Of a stretch of 9,049 bases of DNA, positions 1 through 4,849 are shown one piece after another. The position numbers and the translations under genes were made by a program. The notes beneath the pieces were generated by a model that was given only the letters and a program-made list of their open reading frames with translations, was not told where the DNA came from and made no database searches. This DNA comes from an uncultured Amaricoccus sp. (GTDB lineage Bacteria; Pseudomonadota; Alphaproteobacteria; Rhodobacterales; Rhodobacteraceae), in NCBI RefSeq assembly GCF_937858865.1, contig NZ_CALLYO010000468.1, forward strand, positions 1 through 9,049. Direction: 5' to 3'. The first letter of the stretch is position 1; each line of letters begins with the position of its first letter.

Positions 1-48
1 GAGATGGCAGAATATTGCGCCGCCCGGTGGCTGGTTTTTCCTCCGCCG

Positions 49-80
49 TTGACACGTGTAGTGTGCACGGTGAGTACACA
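49..80 (+). promoter_or_regulatory. possible promoter -35 with overlapping inverted repeats
   Basis: A perfect TTGACA lies at 49-54. Seventeen to eighteen bases on, the hexamer (around 72-78, AGTACA) is only a weak -10. The stretch between is rich in short palindromes: ACACGTGT at 52-59, GTGCAC at 63-68, and an imperfect TGTGCAC / GTACACA pair. This could be a promoter with a repressor site for the gene ending at 346, but the -10 is poor and a plus-strand frame reads through it, so it is only suggestive. Confidence 0.2.
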
Positions 81-151
81 CCCCGCTGGAATGACTGCGT
101 CGTCGCGCCGGAGCGGCTCGAGCGCTTCCGCTTGCTGCTCGATGTCGCTTT

Positions 152-346
152 GACGAGGCGACGGTCAAGCAGGTGGCGCAGGAGCTCATCGACGCCTGCG
201 GACCGTCAGCCGGCCTCCGGATCGGGCAGCTCGCCCGGTCCACGAGCCTCAACGATGTCGAACGCTCCCGCCTGATGGCGATCGCGGATGAGATTGCCCT
301 CCGCCAAGGATACTCGTGGTACTTCCAGGAAGACGAGGGAGCCTAA
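152..346 (+). pseudogene. 3' end of an unrecognised gene, 5' part unclear or frameshifted
   Basis: The last 64 codons, ending in TAA at 344-346, read as an ordinary soluble protein tail (begins DEATVKQVAQELIDACG, ends GYSWYFQEDEGA). No family is recognised. In this frame a TGA at 92-94 and the lack of a good start upstream show that the 5' part is missing or out of frame. The next frame (positions 0 mod 3) reads plausibly just before it (NDCVVAPERLERFRLLLDVA, about 90-150), so a one-base indel near 145-152 could have split one gene. GTG 173 is the only in-frame internal start I see. The stop codon overlaps ATG 346-348 (TAATG), the usual sign of translational coupling to the next gene, which is now interrupted by IS110. 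Confidence is good that the tail is coding and low for the 5' structure. Confidence 0.5.
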
Positions 347-354
347 TGCTCCAG

Positions 355-1539
355 TCAAGCGGCGAGTTTGGTGTTTTCCCGGTACGGTTGTCTGGTGCTG
401 AGGATGGCCCAGAGGACGTTCACGCGTCGTCTGGCCAGGGCGATGACGGCCTGGTTGTGGCGTTTCCCCTCGGCGCGCTTGCGATCGTAGAAGGCGCGGC
501 TTTCAGGATGGGAGAGCGCGACGAAGGCGGACTGGAAGAAGACGCGCTTCAGTCCGCGGTCGCCGCCGGTGGAACGTCGGATCGCGCGGGACTTTCCGGA
601 CTGGCGCAGGACGGGCGTGAGTCCGGACGCGGCGGCGAGGGCGTCGGCGCTCTGGAAACGGGCGCGGTTTCCCGCGCAGGCGATGAACTCGGCCGTCAGC
701 ACGACCCCCATCCCCGGCAGGCTCTGGATGAGGGCCGCGTCAGGGTGGCGCGCGAGCAGAGCCTCGAGGTCGGCATCGAGGCGGGCACGCGCCTCGCGGG
801 CACGCAATGCCTCGGCGGCGAGCTCCTTGACCAGCCGGGCGCGAGTCTCGGCGCCGGGGACGTCGGTCCTCTGGGCGCGGGCGAGATCGACCGCGTCGCG
901 GGCCAGGGCGTCGACGCCGCGCAGGTTCTTCGCGGCCCTGGCGAGCTGGCGGGCCATCCGCGCGGGGTTCGCGCGCCGCAGCTCGTGAGGCGCGGCGAAG
1001 AGGCTGAGGAAGACGAGGCCCGCCTTGGTGGTGACGTCGACGCGCCGCTCCAGCGCGGGGAACAGCGAGGAGAGCACGTCGCGCAGACGTGCCAGGCGGC
1101 GCGTCTGGTCGACGACGATCTCGCGGCGCCGGCCGACGAGCAGGCGGATGTCCACGTCGATCTCGGCCTCGATCTCCACGGCGCGCAGGTCGGACCGGGT
1201 GCGCGCCAACTCGGCGATGGTGGCCGCGTCGCGCGGGTCGGACTTGTTCTCGCCGCCGCGCATGCCCTGGCGGGCGCGGTTGACCGCGAGGCCGGGGGCG
1301 TGGACCACGGCGAGGCCGGCGTCGGCCAGCATGGCGCACAGAAGCGTCGCCGAGCCGCCGAGCAGATCGAGCGCGACGGTGACGCGTCCCGCTTCCAACG
1401 CGGCGATCTCGGCGAGCAGCCCCGCGATCCCCTCCGGGTCGTTCGTGACCGCGCGGCTGAACAGCGCCCGCGCGTCGCGATCGACCGCGCAGGCCCAGTG
1501 CGCCTCCTTGGCGGCATCCACGCCAATGAAAACCTCCAT
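355..1539 (-). CDS. IS110-family transposase (DEDD/RuvC-like), 394 aa
   Basis: This protein would move the element, in this family by an RNA-guided recombinase mechanism. The N-terminal RuvC-like half has D8 (FIGVDAAK) and D101/D104 (NKSDPRDAATIAE). The second acidic residue, usually Glu, falls at D58 (VALDLLGG). A helical middle follows (about 130-260). The C-terminal Transposase_20 half starts at IQSLPGMG (271-278) and carries the conserved serine S305 in ASGLTP, followed by QSGKSRAIRR. The length is normal and there is no frameshift, so it may be active. ATG 1539 is chosen because the protein then begins MEVFIGVD like its relatives, and GGAGG lies five bases upstream. The frame stays open to 1749, but that extension crosses the non-coding end and the neighbouring gene and is not believed. 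Confidence 0.95.
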   Translation of the reverse strand: MEVFIGVDAAKEAHWACAVDRDARALFSRAVTNDPEGIAGLLAEIAALEAGRVTVALDLLGGSATLLCAMLADAGLAVVHAPGLAVNRARQGMRGGENKSDPRDAATIAELARTRSDLRAVEIEAEIDVDIRLLVGRRREIVVDQTRRLARLRDVLSSLFPALERRVDVTTKAGLVFLSLFAAPHELRRANPARMARQLARAAKNLRGVDALARDAVDLARAQRTDVPGAETRARLVKELAAEALRAREARARLDADLEALLARHPDAALIQSLPGMGVVLTAEFIACAGNRARFQSADALAAASGLTPVLRQSGKSRAIRRSTGGDRGLKRVFFQSAFVALSHPESRAFYDRKRAEGKRHNQAVIALARRRVNVLWAILSTRQPYRENTKLAA

Positions 1540-1562
1540 GCGCGCCTCCGACGCATTCCGTT

Positions 1563-1658
1563 CCTGGGGACATAGGGCGTTGTCCGCGTGACTCGGCGGC
1601 CTGCGAAGGCTATCTAATTCAATGTCTTCGCAAGCGGCGCCGAGTCTTGCCTCGAAGG
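1563..1658 (-). ncRNA. candidate IS110 bridge RNA region
   Basis: On the minus strand, between the element end and the transposase start, the sequence folds into a nested hairpin. A 9-bp outer stem (GACTCGGCG at 1638-1646 read on minus, with CGCCGAGTC at 1590-1598) encloses an asymmetric internal loop (1633-1637 and 1599-1601). Inside is a 7-bp stem (TGCGAAG / CTTCGCA, 1626-1632 and 1602-1608) capped by a 17-nt loop (1609-1625). A second hairpin follows (GGACA / TGTCC, 1581-1585 and 1568-1572, 8-nt loop). IS110-group elements are known to encode a bridge RNA here, with loops that pair to target and donor. The ends of the transcript and the guide assignments are inference. Confidence 0.5.
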
Positions 1659-2084
1659 CTGATCCGTAGGAATTCCTACGGAGGAGTCGAAAAGGCCAAT
1701 CTCCGATCAGCTCTCGACCTTGACGATGACCGCCTGAACCACTATGCAAATAGCGTATATGTTATGCGGCTAAGCGAAGAAGATGTCACGATCGAGATCG
1801 TCTACGACGCATCGGAGGGGGAGGTCGTCACGGCGCGCATCGCGATCCCCGGAGGCTCCATCGAGCTTATGGGAGAGATCGCCGAAAGCGGCCGCAGTCT
1901 CCTGGTGACCGGGGTCCATGTCGCGGTGCGAGGGCCGGCAGGACTGCTGACGAAGGCGACGATCGAGACCATCGCGCGACGGGTGATGAAGGAGATGGAC
2001 TATGACGAGATCGTCGTTGAGGGAGCGGCTCGAACGACTGGGGCCCGTCCGGGACATCGACCGCGTCGGTTCCGGTTCCGCTGA
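1647..2084 (+). CDS. unrecognised protein; gene interrupted at its start by IS110
   Basis: The frame is open from TTG 1647, but 1647-1660 belong to the end of IS110. The original gene probably began at ATG 346-348 and resumes at 1659-1661. The rejoined ORF is 142 codons with the N-terminus MLIRRNSYGGVEKANLR. The protein is mixed alpha/beta: VTIEIVYDASEGEV, then ARIAIPGGSIELMGEI, then SLLVTGVHVAV suggest beta strands, followed by a helix and a basic tail (ARTTGARPGHRPRRFRFR). I do not recognise the family. No signal peptide or membrane segment is seen. The 3' end overlaps the next gene by 83 bases in another frame, and that gene's Shine-Dalgarno lies inside this one, so the pair are probably co-translated. 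Without its own ATG and ribosome site, expression now depends on TTG 1647 or ATG 1764 and may be lost. Confidence 0.6.
   Translation: MPRRLIRRNSYGGVEKANLRSALDLDDDRLNHYANSVYVMRLSEEDVTIEIVYDASEGEVVTARIAIPGGSIELMGEIAESGRSLLVTGVHVAVRGPAGLLTKATIETIARRVMKEMDYDEIVVEGAARTTGARPGHRPRRFRFR
1663..1682. repeat. perfect 20-bp palindrome beside the IS110 insertion
   Basis: TCCGTAGGAATTCCTACGGA is its own reverse complement with no spacer. It lies two bases outside the inferred IS110 core. In the reconstructed uninterrupted gene it covers about codons 3-9. It could be an operator, a DNA cruciform that made the site attractive for insertion (some IS110 relatives prefer palindromic targets), or chance coding sequence. 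Confidence 0.6.
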
Positions 2085-2508
2085 GGACTTCGTGCTTTCG
2101 GCAGCAGGAGGGCTCGATCGGATCGACGTTATCTCTGCAGCCAAGGCGCTGGCCCGTCGGGGCGTTTCGCTGCTCAAGGCCAAGCGTGCGGTCGAAGCGA
2201 TTCTGGAGACCGCGCGGAGCTACATTCATCTTCCGACGGTCGAGGACGTCGGAGCGCTCGCAGCCGAACTCGCCGAGGCTGGGGTGACGGCATCGCTCAG
2301 GTCGACGCCGAAGACCGTCAGCGTGGTTGCCATCCGCAGGTCTCTCGACCTCACCCAGGAGCAGTTCGCCCTTCGCTTCGGCTTCGAGCTCGATACCCTG
2401 CAGCGATGGGAGTCTGGCCGGAGCGCACCGGACAAGGCCGCGAGATCCTATCTCACTCTGATTCAAAGGGAACCAGAGACGATCCAGCGGATCGCCGATC
2501 TGGCATAG
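2002..2508 (+). CDS. L7/L12-like domain plus MqsA/HigA-type HTH protein, 168 aa
   Basis: The C-terminal part (about 109-163; VAIRRSLDLTQEQFALRFGF, then TLQRWESGRSAPDKAARSYL) is a helix-turn-helix of the XRE class with the pattern typical of MqsA/HigA/YiaG antitoxins and regulators, so it should bind DNA, probably at its own promoter. Residues about 40-99 (RIDVISAAKALARRGVSLLK, then KRAVEAI and a helix ending EAGVTASL) resemble the C-terminal fold of ribosomal protein L7/L12; this is a by-eye pattern match. The start at ATG 2002 is supported by AAGGAG seven bases upstream, despite the 83-base overlap with the preceding gene. The context (a small protein encoded just upstream, tight overlap) resembles a toxin-antitoxin or self-regulated pair, but the upstream protein is not a known toxin. 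The HTH call is firm; the role is inferred. Confidence 0.8.
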   Translation: MTRSSLRERLERLGPVRDIDRVGSGSAEDFVLSAAGGLDRIDVISAAKALARRGVSLLKAKRAVEAILETARSYIHLPTVEDVGALAAELAEAGVTASLRSTPKTVSVVAIRRSLDLTQEQFALRFGFELDTLQRWESGRSAPDKAARSYLTLIQREPETIQRIADLA

Positions 2509-2527
2509 ACACCCCAGCGACCGACTT

Positions 2528-2558
2528 GCCATATGTCCCGAGGAACGGAATGCGTCGG
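2528..2558 (+). mobile_element. 31-bp relic of an IS110-family element end
   Basis: These 31 bases match 1548-1578 read on the minus strand with two differences. The core of the match is AGGAACGGAATGCGTCGG, which is identical in both. In the intact element the block covers the 3' arm of the second hairpin and runs up to the transposase Shine-Dalgarno. No transposase follows here, and similarity stops abruptly after the GTCGG. It is therefore a fragment of a related element in the opposite orientation, 20 bp past the HTH gene. Confidence 0.65.
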
Positions 2559-2635
2559 CGCGCCTCCCTGTCGTGACCCTCCATCGGCATCCCGCCTGCG
2601 CCGTCCTCGCCCTACACAGCGATGATCCGCGGAGC

Positions 2636-2803
2636 CTAATCAGCGGTCGAAGCGGGTTCGGGACCGGGCGGGTCTGCCTCGAGAGCCATCAAAAGCGGCG
2701 GCCAGCATGACACCCATACCCGGTCCTCTGCCGAGACGGAGTATCCCTCACTCAGGGCACCCTGCAAAGGCAGGCGTCGAAACGCGTCACCAAGGTAGGG
2801 CAT
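2636..2803 (-). CDS. possible small protein, 55 aa, unrecognised
   Basis: From ATG 2803 (or the adjacent ATG 2806) this frame gives MPYLGDAFRRLPLQGALSEG, then a segment with SAEDRVWVSCWPPLL, and an acidic Pro-rich tail to a stop at 2636. Its composition is balanced, unlike the Arg/Pro/Ser-rich shadow frames of this GC-rich region, which is the only reason to list it. The Shine-Dalgarno is poor (GGATTGCC upstream). It starts back-to-back with the nuclease pseudogene, whose ATG is 2805-2807. It could also be a relic of a longer gene or chance. Confidence 0.3.
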   Translation of the reverse strand: MPYLGDAFRRLPLQGALSEGYSVSAEDRVWVSCWPPLLMALEADPPGPEPASTAD

Positions 2804-2804
2804 C

Positions 2805-3138
2805 ATGAGGCTGGCAATCCTGGCGGTTGCCGCCCTCCTGATCTCCGCGCCGGCGCACGCCGCGGCCGACGTTATCATAGGCATCCCGGGGGGTCGTCGA
2901 CGGCGACGGGCTCGTCATTGGACCAGTCCGCATTCGGCTTCATGGGATCGGTGCACCCGAGAATGGTCAGCGTGGCGCCGAGCGAGGCGGAGGCACCTGG
3001 CAGTGCGACGAAGCGGCCCGCGGCTCATGGACGAAGGTGATCCTCCACGATGGCAGGCGAAGGTTTCGCCGCGAACTCACGAGGGGTCTAAGGCTCGTCA
3101 CGATCCCGCCCCCCGTATGGTCGGAACAGGCGAGGTGA
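2805..3138 (+). pseudogene. secreted thermonuclease (SNase)-family pseudogene, frameshifted
   Basis: The start has AAGGTAGGG upstream and encodes a clear signal peptide (MRLAILAVAALLISAPAHA, cleavage after AHA). After ADVIIGIPG the frame is lost at a run of six G (2888-2893). Reading on one base later gives VVDGDGLVIGPVRIRLHGIG and then APEN, the active-site region of staphylococcal-nuclease-like enzymes, which cut DNA and RNA with calcium. It continues through TWQCDEAARG to TGA 3136-3138. Compared with the family, the DGD and the arginine of IRLHGI remain, but the Thr of DGDT is Gly and the calcium-binding Asp of GIDAPE is Gly, and the tail is poorly conserved. The frameshift plus the lost catalytic residues indicate a dead gene. 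The tail overlaps the end of the convergent gene by about 50 bp. Confidence 0.75.
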
Positions 3139-3936
3139 AGTGTCCTTCACCCCAAGAATGTCTCTGGTTTTCTTGTCGTCGATTTTCGCGAGAGCCCGGG
3201 CCTTGATCCGCGCATCGAGGCCTCTTTTTCGCGCCGGTGCCGACGCGTCCCAATTGCTGCGAACCTCGGTTGGTCGCGCCGGCGGCTGCTTCTTGGCTAC
3301 AGGCGCTCCTGATCGGAAGGAAGTCCGAGGAACGAACTCGTCCTCCTCCGGCCGGGGTGCCACCTGCGGCTGGAAGTCGTCGAGCTCAGCACGACACTGA
3401 CCGTGCTGGCCAGCCAGAACGTTCGATACCTTGAACGAACCCTGGGCACGACGCGCCGCGATTCTCTTGGGTGCTCCTACCCCGTGTCTTGTGGCATGCT
3501 CGAGGGCGGCGCGCATAACGTCGGCCATCTCCTCCCCCTCCCGGAAAGTCGGCGCATCCGCAAACATGCTGTCGATGACCTGCCGTGGAATCCGAGCATG
3601 CGCTATCAGACCAAAGTCGCCTGCGCGATCGTCTTGTCCGATCGGCGCTTCCATCCGATACGCATCGATGTTCTGCTCGTTGCCATCGATACCATGCCAA
3701 TCAATCCGAACATATCGCTGCCCCGACTCGTCGACCTCGATATCCGCACCAAGAAGCGCGCCGCGAAAGATCGCGTCCATCCTGCTACGCTCGCCCTTGG
3801 TCAGTCTGGTCGCAGAAGGCTTGAATTTCATTCTTCGCGTGGCGAGCGCGGCCTCCGTCATTACCTCTTGCAGGCTGCGTCGTCCTCGATTCTTCGCAAT
3901 CTCGCGAAACAGGCGCTCTGTTCTACGCTGTATCAT
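3088..3936 (-). CDS. unrecognised basic protein, 282 aa
   Basis: This is a long intact frame with good protein character; I do not recognise a family. The N-terminus (MIQRRTERLFREIAKNRGRR) is strongly basic and helical. Residues about 48-130 look like a folded alpha/beta domain (GALLGADIEVDESGQRYVRI, then DWHGIDGNEQNIDAYRMEAP). Residues 130-155 are helical (EEMADVMRAALEHATR). The region from about 185 is low-complexity, rich in Pro, Ala, Arg and Lys, and probably disordered, ending in a basic helix. No signal peptide or membrane segment is seen. A nucleic-acid-associated role would suit the charge but is a guess. The start at ATG 3936 is the furthest available in-frame ATG and has only a weak Shine-Dalgarno (GGCGG). 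It is divergent from the gene at 4013 with a 76-bp shared promoter region. Confidence 0.65.
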   Translation of the reverse strand: MIQRRTERLFREIAKNRGRRSLQEVMTEAALATRRMKFKPSATRLTKGERSRMDAIFRGALLGADIEVDESGQRYVRIDWHGIDGNEQNIDAYRMEAPIGQDDRAGDFGLIAHARIPRQVIDSMFADAPTFREGEEMADVMRAALEHATRHGVGAPKRIAARRAQGSFKVSNVLAGQHGQCRAELDDFQPQVAPRPEEDEFVPRTSFRSGAPVAKKQPPARPTEVRSNWDASAPARKRGLDARIKARALAKIDDKKTRDILGVKDTSPRLFRPYGGRDRDEP

Positions 3937-4012
3937 TTAGACCGCCGCTTTCTGAACCTATGTTCTTGGAAATTGCGCTACATCGCAAAACTCGCAGAGA
4001 AGGTGATAAGAA
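3937..4012. promoter_or_regulatory. divergent intergenic region with small inverted repeat
   Basis: This 76-bp gap separates two divergent genes and must hold both promoters if they are expressed. It is less GC-rich than its surroundings. It has an inverted repeat TTGCG-ctacat-CGCAA at about 3974-3989, which could bind a regulator. The Shine-Dalgarno for the plus-strand gene is clear (AAGGTG at 4000-4005, seven bases before ATG). No convincing -35/-10 pair was found on either strand. Confidence 0.3.
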
Positions 4013-4436
4013 ATGCTGACTGGACTTCCGGAACCAGAGGAAATCGGCAAGCTGCTCGATGAGGCGGCTCAGGCGGCGTACGAGGAGAGCATCGAGCTCT
4101 TCGACAATCACGTCGCGAGATTGCGCGCAGCCGCCGATTGGCTTCCGGAAGATGTCGATCAGGTTCGCGAGCGTCTGATTTCAGACGAGATCGGCCTGAT
4201 CGAGGCGGTCTGGCTGATCGAGCCGCCCGAGGAACGCGGCGACTACTGGGATTTCCAGGAAGACTTCCTGGAGCGCTGGGCCGATGCGCTTGAGGCGGTG
4301 CAAGCTGCGGAGGTGTCCGAGCACGCGTCGGCCACCTACCGCCTGGATCAAGGCTACCGATCGGAACGGCGAGCGCTGGTTCTGTGACGAGCAGCAGGCT
4401 CTGGAAGCCGGCTGGCGGACAGCCGGCTTGCGCTGA
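4013..4436 (+). pseudogene. unrecognised small acidic protein, probably frameshifted near its 3' end
   Basis: From ATG 4013, with a good Shine-Dalgarno, the frame encodes an acidic helical protein (MLTGLPEPEEIGKLLDEAAQ; later WLIEPPEERGDYWDFQEDFL) ending at TGA 4385-4387 as GYRSERRALVL. One base further on, the frame from 4359 to TGA 4434-4436 reads DRNGERWFCDEQQALEAGWR then TAGLR, far more protein-like. The WFC-x5-8-A-x-EAGWR pattern is a common C-terminal motif in small alphaproteobacterial proteins. Removing one base near 4358 joins GY to DRNGERWFC. So the original was probably about 140 aa, with an extra base having replaced its tail. An alternative is that the 124-aa product is the true one and the tail is a relic of another gene. 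The function is unknown. Confidence 0.6.
4405..4429. repeat. perfect 10-bp hairpin
   Basis: AAGCCGGCTG and CAGCCGGCTT pair perfectly around a 5-nt loop (GCGGA), at the end of the gene that starts at 4013 (in the frame ending 4436). There is no following T-run on the plus strand, so it is not a standard intrinsic terminator. It may still act as a 3' stabilising hairpin. Confidence 0.45.
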
Positions 4437-4849
4437 GCCAAGCCACCGTTCCCACCGCAGCCTCCTCGTCGGGGACGTCCCGGCGTCACGCACCCGGAGG
4501 CTGTCGTCGCGGATCCACGTGTTCTGATGCAGGCGGACCGGGTGGCGGGAGCGACCGGCGGCGCAACCCTCGATGCCGGCGACGCCAGCGGGTAGAGGAT
4601 CGGCATGTCGGCCGCCCGCCCTGCCGACCAGGAACCTCGCACCGGCCGACGGCGCCAAAGGCCCAGAGGTTCGGCGCCAAGCGCAACGCCTCGCCGAGTT
4701 TGCGGCAGCTCTGGCAAGCGCGACGCGAAAGGATCTCCGCGAGGCGAGGCACCAAGGCGCCGCGGAACACCTTGTTGGCGATCTCGCCGTGGCCATGGTC
4801 ATCGGCCCCATCCGCATCCGCTTGCAAGAGGGACCGCCGAGCCCCCGCG
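4437..4849. other. gene-poor stretch, probably decayed sequence
   Basis: About 410 bp between the end of the plus-strand gene and the stop of the minus-strand recombinase. Frames are open on both strands, as expected at this GC content, but none has a good start with a ribosome site and a balanced composition throughout. The best-looking pieces are on the minus strand: HGEIANKVFRGALVPRLAEI (around 4800-4740), and in another frame NTWIRDDSLRVRDAG (around 4530-4480). These could be pieces of one gene split by indels, but I cannot name it. If the recombinase module is the end of an integrated element, an attachment site could lie here. Confidence 0.3.

Larger units (their letters stand above)
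349..1660 (-). mobile_element. complete IS110-family insertion sequence (about 1.31 kb)
   Basis: The element contains one transposase gene on the minus strand and a structured non-coding stretch of about 120 bp upstream of it, the layout of the IS110 group (as opposed to IS1111). IS110 elements lack long terminal inverted repeats, so the ends were placed by reconstruction. Both edges carry GCT (348-350 and 1658-1660). Joining the flanks at this core gives ATG-CTG-ATC-CGT, continuous and in frame with the gene ending at 2084. The left end lies only a few bases beyond the transposase stop at 355. The exact cut within the shared GCT is ambiguous by up to three bases. The insertion is 2-3 bp from a perfect 20-bp palindrome at 1663-1682. 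Confidence 0.8.

Noticed and set aside
316..1575. 419-aa plus-strand open frame
   Set aside because: It lies antisense to the IS110 transposase, has the Gly/Ala/Arg/Glu bias of a GC-rich shadow frame, and no ribosome site. The minus-strand protein has clear family motifs.
1867..2532. 221-aa minus-strand open frame
   Set aside because: It is antisense to both the HTH gene and the preceding gene, has no recognisable motif, and the HTH frame is clearly the coding one.
4405..4429. Intrinsic terminator
   Set aside because: The stem is strong, but no T-run follows on either strand, so it is listed only as a hairpin.
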